Source: a virus | Strand: one strand, 5' to 3' | Virus record (IMG/VR): IMGVR_UViG_3300043673_000013 | Span: 1 to 24,162 of that record | Length of the DNA stretch: 24,162 nucleotides | Part shown: positions 1 to 4,874 of the stretch, one piece after another | How the letters are laid out: each line of letters begins with the position of its first letter | Position numbering within the stretch: the first letter of the stretch is position 1 | Program-made: the position numbers and the translations under genes | Notes under the pieces: model-generated | The model's database searches: none | What the model saw: only the letters and a program-made list of their open reading frames with translations | Told to the model about the DNA's origin: nothing

Positions 1-226
1 ACAGCTTCGCGTGAGTGCCGATGATTTCGTTCTCGAAAGAATCGATCAGCAAATATTGGATCCACAGCGGCGCGATCTGCTGCGGGATGATGCGATACCG
101 CTCCTTCGACCAGTAAATGCTGTCGCGATCGGTGATCGCGAGCTTGCCGGCGAACGTCGCCATCGGCTTGACCGTGGGTCGCGGGGCGTCAGGGCCCGGG
201 CGCGGCGTCGGCAGCTTCTGGCTCAC
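1..226 (-). CDS. Hypothetical leftward early protein (partial, runs off the left edge)
   Basis: An open minus-strand frame runs from a GTG at 226 to the window edge, giving 75 codons without a stop. The GTG overlaps the TGA of the gene upstream in a GTGA junction (223-226), which fixes the start and argues for translational coupling. The visible part begins MSQKLPTPRPGP, a Pro-rich N-terminus, followed by a mixed region containing YWSKERYRIIPQQIAPLW. I recognise no family. It is the fourth and most distal gene of the leftward operon in this window, a place where lambdoid phages carry accessory or recombination genes, but no function can be assigned. Its C-terminus is outside the window. Confidence 0.7.
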   Translation of the reverse strand, partial: MSQKLPTPRPGPDAPRPTVKPMATFAGKLAITDRDSIYWSKERYRIIPQQIAPLWIQYLLIDSFENEIIGTHAKL

Positions 227-402
227 GGTGTCACCAGGTGGCCGCGGCCTGCAGCGTGCAACGCCAGCCGATCGCTCGCGCTGATTTCGCCGCTGCTATT
301 GCGTGGTACGCGGCAAACCTCAGTGCGACAGCCGGCGCAGAGCTCGACGATGCAGGCCGTGTCGCGCTCGATCAGGCAGCCGCAGGGAAGTTTGTGGATC
401 AT
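223..402 (-). CDS. Small Cys-rich hypothetical protein
   Basis: This is a 59-aa protein starting MIHKLPCGC. A longer in-frame start exists at 432, but the ATG at 402 overlaps the TGA of the preceding gene as ATGA, so it is preferred. The N-terminal half has six cysteines in the pattern CGC, C, CAGC, C, which could bind a metal ion such as zinc; this is inference from spacing only. The C-terminal half is Ala/Arg-rich and probably disordered. It ends in a GTGA overlap with the next leftward gene. I do not recognise a family. Small Cys-rich proteins of this kind are common in phage early operons. Confidence 0.65.
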   Translation of the reverse strand: MIHKLPCGCLIERDTACIVELCAGCRTEVCRVPRNSSGEISASDRLALHAAGRGHLVTP

Positions 403-599
403 GCGGCCACCGCGAAGATATTGAACACGCACACATCGCTCGAATCACAAACTTCGACGCGATGAGCATCAGCAATTTCAGGATCGCTGATGTATTCGCG
501 AGCGCGGGTGCGCGCCTGGGCCAGCGTGTCGAGCTCGTCGCTGAAGATGGTGCAGTTGTCGGCGCTGAATAGCGTGACGGTGTAGGGAGCGCTGCTCAT
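399..599 (-). CDS. Small acidic hypothetical protein of the leftward operon
   Basis: This 66-aa protein starts MSSAPYTVTLFSADNCTIF at an ATG that overlaps the TGA of the upstream gene (ATGA, 596-599). It is chosen over an in-frame ATG at 620. The sequence is acidic with a central helix-prone stretch (DELDTLAQARTRAREYI) and two C-terminal beta-like stretches (HRVEVCDSSDVCVFNIFAV), so it looks like a small folded alpha/beta protein. No family was recognised. It is the second gene of four in the leftward operon, and its end overlaps the start of the Cys-rich gene by 4 nt. Confidence 0.65.
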   Translation of the reverse strand: MSSAPYTVTLFSADNCTIFSDELDTLAQARTRAREYISDPEIADAHRVEVCDSSDVCVFNIFAVAA

Positions 600-841
600 G
601 CGTTGCGCTCGACGAACCACATGGAGATTTTGCGGCCGCGCTTCGTGCGCTCATCGGTGTCGATGACCTGCTCGCCGCGGCGGCGCAGCTTGCGCGCACG
701 CTGGCGGTGAACGATGCGAAGGCTCGCGTTCTCCCACACCTGGCGGCGGCCATCCAGATCGCCGGTGATGTCATCAACGCCGGGCTGGGAATGAACGCCG
801 ATCAGGCGCGCCGGGCCTGCTGACTTTGATCCTGCTGACAT
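596..841 (-). CDS. First gene of the leftward operon, basic Arg-rich protein
   Basis: This 81-aa protein starts MSAGSKSAGPARL at 841. A strong GGGAGG ribosome binding site lies six bases upstream of that ATG, which decides against an in-frame ATG at 859. The middle is very basic (about residues 45-57, RQRARKLRRRGEQ, and again near 66-71), and the protein ends KISMWFVERNA. It is the first gene after the candidate leftward promoter, the place of the antiterminator N in lambda. An RNA-binding arginine-rich role is therefore conceivable but unproven, since the basic stretch is not at the N-terminus as in N. It overlaps the next gene as ATGA. Confidence 0.65.
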   Translation of the reverse strand: MSAGSKSAGPARLIGVHSQPGVDDITGDLDGRRQVWENASLRIVHRQRARKLRRRGEQVIDTDERTKRGRKISMWFVERNA

Positions 842-844
842 GTG

Positions 845-866
845 GCCTCCCGAGAACATGGGAGGC
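845..866 (-). repeat. Perfect 7-bp inverted repeat over the Shine-Dalgarno of the first leftward gene
   Basis: GCCTCCC (845-851) and GGGAGGC (860-866) are exact reverse complements around an 8-nt loop. Read on the minus strand, the 3' arm is the Shine-Dalgarno of the gene starting at 841, so a folded RNA would hide it. The 5' arm lies at or just before the predicted start of the leftward transcript, so whether the full hairpin forms depends on the true start site. Confidence 0.45.
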
Positions 867-867
867 G

Positions 868-896
868 AACCTACACGTATCGTGTATCTACGTCAA
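868..896 (-). promoter_or_regulatory. Candidate leftward early promoter (PL-like)
   Basis: On the minus strand TTGACG (896-891, 5 of 6 to the sigma-70 -35 consensus) is followed after 17 bp by TAGGTT (873-868, a weak -10). The predicted start is near 861, leaving a leader of about 20 nt before the ATG at 841. A palindromic operator fills the spacer and a second one abuts the -35, which strengthens the assignment. The geometry matches the candidate rightward promoter before cro. Confidence 0.5.
873..885. promoter_or_regulatory. Operator OL1-like palindrome
   Basis: ACAC-GTATC-GTGT is a perfect 4+5+4 palindrome, extended by one more pair (T872/A886). It occupies the spacer of the candidate leftward promoter, so a bound repressor or Cro dimer would block RNA polymerase. 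Its centre lies 23 bp from that of the next copy, about two helical turns. Confidence 0.7.
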
Positions 897-908
897 CACA
901 TTTTGTGT
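896..908. promoter_or_regulatory. Operator OL2-like palindrome
   Basis: ACAC-ATTTT-GTGT has the same arms as the copies at 873-885 and 1370-1382. It sits immediately upstream of the leftward -35 box and overlaps it by one base. The 23-bp centre spacing to the 873-885 copy would suit cooperative binding of two dimers on one face of the helix. Confidence 0.7.
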
Positions 909-970
909 AATCGATGGAAATACGAACCCAGGGCTGCCGGTTTCAAGCAGCAGAAGCACCTGCTCTGCCG

Positions 971-1300
971 TCAGCTGGCTTTTTGGATCGGGTTGCCTTC
1001 GGTGCGCAAAACTAGCAGCACTTTCGCCTCGCGTTTGTCGAGAACACCCATAAAGTAGGGCGCCGGGTACTCCGGGAAGACGCGGGCGAGAATTTCGGCT
1101 TCTTCATAGCCAATGCGGCGCGTTCCTTGCTCGAAATTGCCGATTTGGCTGGGGCTCAATCCACTGCGCCGCGGCCTATATCCGGTGGCTTTAGATAGTT
1201 GCTCTTGAGTCAGGTCGACCGCCTTGCGGCATTCGGCGACGCGCTTTCCACATTCCAGCGCTAACAGGTCTGGCGGCGCTTTCTTACGTTTCTCTGACAT
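971..1300 (-). CDS. XRE-family HTH repressor (CI-like, short)
   Basis: This 109-aa protein is the likely lysogeny repressor. It has a helix-turn-helix of the XRE/Cro-CI type: LTQEQLSKATGY at about residues 29-40, then LSPSQIGNFEQGTRRIGYEEAEILARVF. An extra RPRRSG stretch lies between the first helix and the recognition helix. The C-terminal part after the HTH is only about 30 residues, so there is no S24/LexA-type peptidase domain and no basis for RecA-driven self-cleavage. The start MSEKRKK at 1300 is taken because it opens the conserved part; MHTLCMSEK at 1315 is an alternative. Neither has a good Shine-Dalgarno, and an operator palindrome covers both. Transcribed divergently from the cro-like gene. 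Confidence 0.85.
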   Translation of the reverse strand: MSEKRKKAPPDLLALECGKRVAECRKAVDLTQEQLSKATGYRPRRSGLSPSQIGNFEQGTRRIGYEEAEILARVFPEYPAPYFMGVLDKREAKVLLVLRTEGNPIQKAS

Positions 1301-1313
1301 GCACAAAGTGTGC
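1301..1313. promoter_or_regulatory. Operator next to the repressor start (OR3-like)
   Basis: GCAC-AAAGT-GTGC is palindromic, and the arms extend to six pairs (1299-1304 and 1310-1315, ATGCAC/GTGCAT). It touches the ATG at 1300 and contains the alternative ATG at 1315. Occupation would be expected to shut down repressor synthesis, as at lambda OR3; this role is inferred from position. Confidence 0.6.
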
Positions 1314-1336
1314 ATACGCCTGGCTGTGGCGTCATC

Positions 1337-1349
1337 GAACAAAACGTGT
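1337..1349. promoter_or_regulatory. Degenerate middle operator (OR2-like)
   Basis: GAAC-AAAAC-GTGT keeps one perfect GTGT arm and the 13-bp layout, but only two of four bases in the other arm. It lies between the two good copies, with centres 36 and 33 bp away. It may be a weak site or a chance match. Confidence 0.35.
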
Positions 1350-1359
1350 ACCGAATTCA

Positions 1360-1388
1360 TTGCGTGACTACACGAAACGTGTTATCTG
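1360..1388 (+). promoter_or_regulatory. Candidate rightward early promoter (PR-like)
   Basis: TTGCGT (1360-1365) and TATCTG (1383-1388) are separated by 17 bp. Both boxes are only partial matches to sigma-70, but the spacer holds a perfect operator in almost the same register as in the leftward promoter. The predicted transcript starts near 1395, two to four bases before the cro ATG, so the message would be leaderless or nearly so. Confidence 0.45.
1370..1382. promoter_or_regulatory. Operator in the cro promoter (OR1-like)
   Basis: ACAC-GAAAC-GTGT is a perfect palindrome with the same arms as the two leftward operators. It fills the spacer of the candidate rightward promoter directly before the -10, so binding would silence the rightward early genes. 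Confidence 0.65.
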
Positions 1389-1397
1389 TAGCCGCCC

Positions 1398-1604
1398 ATG
1401 AACCTCAGCGATTACATCAAGCAGACTGGCGCAAAGGATTTTGCAGCCCAATTCGGAGTTACCGAGCGAGCAGCACTTGCCTGGCAATACAAGACGCGAA
1501 TCCCGCGCACGGAGATGGCGAAACGCATCGTGGCCGAGACCCCCGTGACGTGGGCAGGCATCAATGGGCAGGAAGCTCAATCTGAGCAGCCCCAGTCTGC
1601 ATGA
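1398..1604 (+). CDS. Cro-like HTH regulator
   Basis: This 68-aa protein starts MNLSDYIKQTGAKDFAAQFG and has a helix-turn-helix (KDFAAQFGVTERAALAWQYKTRIP at about residues 13-36) followed by a helix (TEMAKRIVAE). Its size, position and divergent orientation to the repressor fit a Cro-type protein that competes for the same operators. No Shine-Dalgarno precedes the ATG, and the predicted promoter would give a nearly leaderless mRNA. The C-terminal 15 residues are Gln/Glu-rich and probably disordered. A YdaS-type regulator is an alternative family name. Confidence 0.75.
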   Translation: MNLSDYIKQTGAKDFAAQFGVTERAALAWQYKTRIPRTEMAKRIVAETPVTWAGINGQEAQSEQPQSA

Positions 1605-1639
1605 CCATTTTTTTTTACTCCCACCGTTTCACTTAATCC

Positions 1640-1855
1640 ATGTCCCTGGAACGCAAGGACATCCGGGCGAAGCTGGACCCGAAGATCCACCAGGCCCTCG
1701 TCGCCATTTGCGAAGCCGACCGCGTCGACATAGGTGAATTCGTCGAGCACGAGATTGAGACCGTTATCCGTCGGCGTGTCCATGACGCCAATGTACTGGC
1801 TGACAAAACCGCTCACCTGGGAATAACCGGGAATCGCCGGGAAAAGGGCAAATGA
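1640..1855 (+). CDS. Small early protein, possibly ribbon-helix-helix
   Basis: This 71-aa protein has an N-terminal stretch, ERKDIRAKLDPKIHQALVAI, that resembles the beta strand plus first helix of Arc/MetJ-type ribbon-helix-helix proteins, followed by IGEFVEHEIETVIRRRV as a second helix and a basic tail. It occupies the position of cII in lambda, but no CII-type HTH is visible. It would be a DNA-binding regulator if the fold is right; the family call is tentative. No Shine-Dalgarno precedes the ATG; a run of nine T (1608-1616) lies in the 35-nt gap after cro. Its TGA overlaps the next ATG. Confidence 0.6.
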   Translation: MSLERKDIRAKLDPKIHQALVAICEADRVDIGEFVEHEIETVIRRRVHDANVLADKTAHLGITGNRREKGK

Positions 1856-2301
1856 GCGGTATATTTCGCGCCGCCTCCGGACGCCACAGATTGCGTGCCT
1901 ATAAATCATGGTACGGGGCGATATATCGTTGCACTCGAAAAGACTGGAAACAATTTAAGGATTACGGCGGCCGCGGCATTAAGGTCTGCGAGCGCTGGAT
2001 GGATTTTGAGAATTTCTATGCAGATATGGGTGAGCCAGCCGCTGGTTTATCTCTAGATCGCATCGATAACAATGGTGATTACTCGCCACAAAATTGCCGA
2101 TGGGCCACCAAAAAGGCGCAGCAGAACAACATGCGGAATAACGTGTTCGTCACTGCGTTCGGCAGAACTCAGCCGCTGCGCGCATGGGCAGATGAACTGG
2201 GGCTCAAATATGCGACTATCACGACTCGCTTGAGGCGCGGCTGGCCATCGGCGTTGGCATTGAGAAGTCCCGAGCAGATCGCGCGGAGGCTGCAGAAGTG
2301 A
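1852..2301 (+). CDS. HNH-like protein with C-terminal DNA-binding repeat
   Basis: This 149-aa protein belongs to a widespread phage family with the motif pattern YGGRGIKVCERW (38-49), FENFYADMG (52-60), LDRIDNNGDYSPQNCRWAT (68-86) and KAQQNN. It is related to small HNH-type homing endonucleases, with the DRID...NCRW part in the HNH position. The expected first catalytic His is replaced by Asp in this subfamily, so activity is uncertain. Residues 103-138 (FGRTQPLRAWADELGL...TRLRRGWPSALAL) form the helical DNA-binding module often attached to these nucleases. The gene looks somewhat AT-richer than its neighbours, suggesting it may be an intron-free mobile insertion. It starts in an ATGA overlap and ends in a GTGA overlap. 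Confidence 0.65.
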   Translation: MSGIFRAASGRHRLRAYKSWYGAIYRCTRKDWKQFKDYGGRGIKVCERWMDFENFYADMGEPAAGLSLDRIDNNGDYSPQNCRWATKKAQQNNMRNNVFVTAFGRTQPLRAWADELGLKYATITTRLRRGWPSALALRSPEQIARRLQK

Positions 2302-3083
2302 GGGATTACGGCCGTGTCTATTCCAGCTTTTGGACCAGCGAAGATACGCGATCACTTACCGACGATGCTCGCATGCTGGCGCTGTATTTACTGAGCGGCC
2401 CGCATGGAACGATTGCCGGCGTTTGCCGCCTTCCGGACGGCTACGTCCACGAGGATCTCGGCTGGTCAATCAAAAGGGTTCGCGAAGGGTTTGCTGAACT
2501 GTTTCGAAAGGGTTTCGCTAACCGTTGCGAAACCACAGATTGGGTCTGGATTCGTCGTTTTTTGGCATGGAACCAGCCGGAGAATCCCAATCAGTGGAAG
2601 GCGGCTAGGAAGATAGCCTCATCAGTACCCTCAAAATGCTCATGGAAAGCCGCGTTTTCAAGCGTTTTTGCGAATGCGGAGCGCGGAATAATTGAACCGT
2701 TGCCAAACCCTTCCGAAACCGTTCCCGAACGGTTGCCTACTCAGGAGCAGGATCAGAAGCAGGAACAGTATCAGAAACAGGAGCAGGAGTTAGGAGGTGG
2801 GAAGCCTCGCGCTGCGCGCTCAGCCGCCACCCGTATTCCCGATGAGTTCGAATTGACCGACGAGCGAGCGGAATACGCCAAGGCCCGCGGCGTGAATCCG
2901 CTGCCGACCTTTGAGGCCTTCCTAGCCTACTGGCGAAGCAAGCCCAAGGACAACACCAAACTAGATTGGAACGCCACATGGCATTCGTGGGTGCTGAAGG
3001 ATGCGAAGGATGCCGCGCAGCACAACGCACCCAAGCCAACAAGATTCGAGCAAATCCAGGCGATGCGCGGCAATGGCCACTAA
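2298..3083 (+). CDS. Replication initiator, lambda O-like
   Basis: This 261-aa protein starts at a GTG overlapping the previous TGA. Residues 5-105 (RVYSSFWTSEDTRSLTDDARM...WIRRFLAWNQPENPNQWKAARKI) match the winged-helix N-terminal type found in phage replication initiators. A Gln/Glu/Lys linker (148-164) follows. Residues 181-237 (FELTDERAEYAKARGV...FEAFLAYWRSKPKDNTKLDWNATWHSWVLKDA) resemble a DnaT-like primosomal or ssDNA-binding module. By analogy it binds origin repeats and recruits the helicase-loader complex encoded just downstream. A cluster of AACCGTT repeats inside this gene may be the origin. It overlaps the next gene by 11 nt. Confidence 0.75.
   Translation: MRDYGRVYSSFWTSEDTRSLTDDARMLALYLLSGPHGTIAGVCRLPDGYVHEDLGWSIKRVREGFAELFRKGFANRCETTDWVWIRRFLAWNQPENPNQWKAARKIASSVPSKCSWKAAFSSVFANAERGIIEPLPNPSETVPERLPTQEQDQKQEQYQKQEQELGGGKPRAARSAATRIPDEFELTDERAEYAKARGVNPLPTFEAFLAYWRSKPKDNTKLDWNATWHSWVLKDAKDAAQHNAPKPTRFEQIQAMRGNGH
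2511..2789. other. Candidate replication origin inside the initiator gene
   Basis: AACCGTT occurs four times in about 215 bp: 2520-2526, 2695-2701, 2717-2723 and, inverted, 2728-2734. The last two form a perfect 8+2+8 dyad (2717-2734). The first copy lies in the loop of a 7-bp inverted repeat (GGTTTCG 2511-2517, CGAAACC 2528-2534). Imperfect 18-bp direct repeats of CAG/GAA type follow at 2751-2768 and 2769-2786 (15 of 18 identical). Lambda likewise carries its iterons inside gene O. Coding constraint could explain the CAG part but not easily the dyad. Confidence 0.35.
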
Positions 3084-3669
3084 AAACAAACGCGCCGACA
3101 GGCTTTGGGACCGATTAATCCAAAGCTACGGAACCCGCGTCGCCGAAGCCTACGGCGCCGACATACCTAAACCTTGGCAAGACGCGGTCGATGATTTGAC
3201 CGACGAGCAGATTGCATACGGAATCAAGGCAATTGTCACCATCACGCCGGTTCACCCACCAACCTTGGGGCAATTTCAGCAGACCTGTATCAACATGCCG
3301 ATCGCGCAGACGAAGCAAATCGCGACGCTGCAGGAGCAGCTTTGCGAGTACGCGATGCTAAAGCTTCATCACAGATACGATGGCGTAAGTGATCTGAAAA
3401 AACTATGGGAAATGGCGCGGCCTTGGTTCTACGTTTACCGCGAGTGGTGGGACGCATCGAGGCCGAAGGGATTCGAGAAATGCGCTGAATGCACCGGCAT
3501 AGTGATCGAGTGGAATGACGGAACGCGCAGTGGATTTAGCGTCGCCGCGATGCAGGCCGACCACGACGTGTACATGAAAGTCATGAGCAGCTTTCGCCGC
3601 GGACCAAACCCGCATCAGCGGCGCAACGTGCGGGCGGTCCAAGAACGACTGCCGTATGTCGACACATGA
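3073..3669 (+). CDS. Helicase loader, lambda P-like
   Basis: This 198-aa protein starts MATKNKRADRLWDRLIQSYG. The start at 3073 overlaps the end of the initiator gene; a longer in-frame ORF reaches back to 3001 but only through its neighbour's coding region. Residues 11-72 (LWDRLIQSYGTRVAEAYG...PWQDAVDDLTDEQIAYGIKAI...PPTLGQFQQTC) match the N-terminal pattern of phage replication protein P: W, LT-EQI--G and PP-GQF--C. P proteins load the host DnaB helicase at the origin marked by O. Location directly after the initiator supports this. The C-terminal region holds a CAEC pair (about residues 136-139) of unknown role. Confidence 0.65.
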   Translation: MATKNKRADRLWDRLIQSYGTRVAEAYGADIPKPWQDAVDDLTDEQIAYGIKAIVTITPVHPPTLGQFQQTCINMPIAQTKQIATLQEQLCEYAMLKLHHRYDGVSDLKKLWEMARPWFYVYREWWDASRPKGFEKCAECTGIVIEWNDGTRSGFSVAAMQADHDVYMKVMSSFRRGPNPHQRRNVRAVQERLPYVDT

Positions 3670-3896
3670 ACGGTCACGACTTCGCACACTTCGATCAGGA
3701 GCACTACATCGTGATGCGCCTGCATGAGCACGGCGCGGCGATTTATACCGGCGTCACTGATCAGGAAATTCGAAAGGCACGCATTCGCGCAGCCATCGTC
3801 AATAACCGTCTTGAATGCGCGTCGGTCAAGAACGCAGCTGGCATAGCCGAGACGTGGACGGATTTATTCCAGCGCGTATTCAACGAACAACTTTGA
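3666..3896 (+). CDS. Hypothetical early protein
   Basis: This 76-aa protein starts MNGHDFAHFDQEHYIVMRLHE in an ATGA overlap with the P-like gene. It is His-rich at the N-terminus, then helical with a basic middle (DQEIRKARIRAAIVNNRLE) and ends in TWTDLFQRVFNEQL. I recognise no domain. Coupling to the replication genes suggests an accessory replication or recombination role, but nothing in the sequence shows it. Confidence 0.6.
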   Translation: MNGHDFAHFDQEHYIVMRLHEHGAAIYTGVTDQEIRKARIRAAIVNNRLECASVKNAAGIAETWTDLFQRVFNEQL

Positions 3897-3924
3897 TTTT
3901 TTCAAACCACAAAGGGGAACGACG

Positions 3925-4104
3925 ATGATCGAACTAGGTGCAACAGTGAAGGATAAAAACACGGGATTCTCTGGCAAGGTCACCGCCAGAATCGAATATT
4001 TAAACGGCTCGAACCAGGTCGAAATCACCTCGCCTGATCTGCACGAAGGCAAGCCAGTGACGGCGTGGCTTCAGGAAGATGGCGTCGATGTAGTGACGGT
4101 CTGA
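3925..4104 (+). CDS. Small hypothetical protein
   Basis: A 59-aa reading frame starts MIELGATVKDKNTGFSGKV and ends in TGA at 4102-4104. GGGG (3914-3917) serves as a ribosome binding site. The sequence has alternating hydrophobic residues and turns (GATVKDKNTGFSGKVTARIEYLNGSNQVEI), typical of a small beta-barrel of KOW or SH3 type. Similar small proteins about target recognition or RNA binding are common in phage early regions, but this gene's role is unknown. Confidence 0.65.
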   Translation: MIELGATVKDKNTGFSGKVTARIEYLNGSNQVEITSPDLHEGKPVTAWLQEDGVDVVTV

Positions 4105-4117
4105 AATGCAAATCTCT

Positions 4118-4136
4118 CCGACCCCTTCGGGGTCGG
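4118..4136. other. Strong 8-bp hairpin after the small beta protein gene
   Basis: CCGACCCC and GGGGTCGG pair perfectly around a TTC loop. There is no proper U tract on either strand (AATTTCC follows), so it is more likely an mRNA-stabilising or weak pausing element than a strong intrinsic terminator. It lies in the 65-nt gap before the small membrane protein gene. Confidence 0.55.
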
Positions 4137-4169
4137 AATTTCCAATGTTCGAGAACAGGGAGTATCGGC

Positions 4170-4316
4170 ATGAATAAATCGGACTGGATGCACATCAAGC
4201 CGGCGCGCAGTCGCTTACCGAAAGGATTCGATGCAACCGATCGGTCCGGCCGCATGGGCTACATGATCGCCGTGGTTTTGGTCGTGGCGCTGTACGTCAT
4301 GTGGGCACGCTCTTGA
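4170..4316 (+). CDS. Small single-pass membrane protein
   Basis: This 48-aa protein starts MNKSDWMHIKPARSRLPKGF. A GGGAG ribosome binding site lies eight to nine bases upstream and decides this start within a longer open frame. Residues about 30-46 (MGYMIAVVLVVALYVMW) form one transmembrane helix, preceded by a basic cytoplasmic-type segment, so an N-in/C-out orientation is expected. Function unknown; a holin would normally be longer and sit after Q. It ends in a TGATG overlap with the antiterminator gene. Confidence 0.6.
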   Translation: MNKSDWMHIKPARSRLPKGFDATDRSGRMGYMIAVVLVVALYVMWARS

Positions 4317-4798
4317 TGGCCATCGCGCACGATTGGCTCGAGCCGACCGATACGCAAGATCACTGCGAAACAAAGTTCGTCGATCAACTGCTAGAGGGCT
4401 GGGCAAAGTGGGCGCGCGACACTGGCATTGATCAGCGGCCTACGCCCGCGGGTGATCTTTGGCAGATTCAGAGCATTATCGAAATCGGCACGTACGTGCT
4501 CGAGCTCAACGATGCGAGCTTCGTTCTCATCGACCAGACGATCGCCGCGTTGCCTGCGCGCCTTAAGCAAATCGTGTTTATCGAGTACATGGACCAGCGA
4601 CCGTCGCGGGCAAAAGCGAAATCTATTGGCCTGATGCACCTGGCGTACCGGCAGAGATTGCATGCCGCGCAGTGGGTGCTGCACGCCGGATTGATCAGCT
4701 ATATCGATGACTTGAGGCGCAACGCAACTGTGAACGCCGTCAAAAATGCCGACAGATTTAGGACCAAGGCCGTTGCTAAGTGCGCACTGAAAGGGTAA
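4316..4798 (+). CDS. Q-like late antiterminator
   Basis: This 160-aa protein starts MAIAHDWLEP at 4316, set by a TGATG junction with the preceding gene (a GTG at 4301 is possible). It fits the phage Q/antitermination family: an N-terminal LLEGWAKWARDTGI (25-38), a middle VLIDQTIAALPARLKQIVFIEYM (70-92), and a sigma-region-4-like HTH, SRAKAKSIGLMHLAYRQRLHAAQWVLHAGL (97-126). Q proteins act on RNA polymerase at a late promoter and let it pass a nearby terminator. A candidate late promoter and a terminator lie directly at its 3' end, as expected. The family call is from pattern, not close identity. Confidence 0.65.
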   Translation: MAIAHDWLEPTDTQDHCETKFVDQLLEGWAKWARDTGIDQRPTPAGDLWQIQSIIEIGTYVLELNDASFVLIDQTIAALPARLKQIVFIEYMDQRPSRAKAKSIGLMHLAYRQRLHAAQWVLHAGLISYIDDLRRNATVNAVKNADRFRTKAVAKCALKG

Positions 4799-4801
4799 AT
4801 A
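4773..4801 (+). promoter_or_regulatory. Candidate late promoter (pR'-like)
   Basis: TTGCTA (4773-4778) and TAAATA (4796-4801) are 17 bp apart and overlap the end of the Q-like gene. The start would be near 4808, about 27 bases before the terminator hairpin. That arrangement is the one expected for Q-controlled late transcription. Both boxes are partial matches, so support is mainly positional. Confidence 0.4.
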
Positions 4802-4834
4802 GTGTGTCAGATTGGTCCTACGGACCCCAAAACG

Positions 4835-4854
4835 ACCCGCAACTGCGGGTTTTT
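4835..4854 (+). terminator. Intrinsic terminator after the Q-like gene (tR'-like)
   Basis: ACCCGC (4835-4840) pairs with GCGGGT (4845-4850) across AACT, and five T (4850-4854) follow. A further small stem, GGTCC/GGACC (4814-4826), precedes it. It would end transcripts from the candidate late promoter unless the Q-like protein modifies the polymerase. All late genes lie downstream. Confidence 0.65.
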
Positions 4855-4874
4855 GCGTCTCAGAAGGCCGCATA

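Noticed and set aside
478-777. 99-codon minus-strand frame overlapping the first leftward genes
   Set aside because: It conflicts with two genes joined by an ATGA overlap and is low-complexity Ala/Ser/Arg, typical of a wrong frame.
1608-1616. Run of nine T after the cro-like gene as a terminator (tR1-like)
   Set aside because: The only nearby stem (GCTCA/TGAGC, 1575-1587) ends about 20 bases before the T run, too far for an intrinsic terminator.
2742-2789. CAG/GAA short repeats considered as a CRISPR or microsatellite
   Set aside because: They are in-frame codons for a Gln/Glu linker without spacers; kept only as a minor part of the origin candidate.
4118-4136. Hairpin taken as a full intrinsic terminator
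   Set aside because: The stem is strong but neither strand has a U tract, so it is listed only as a hairpin.
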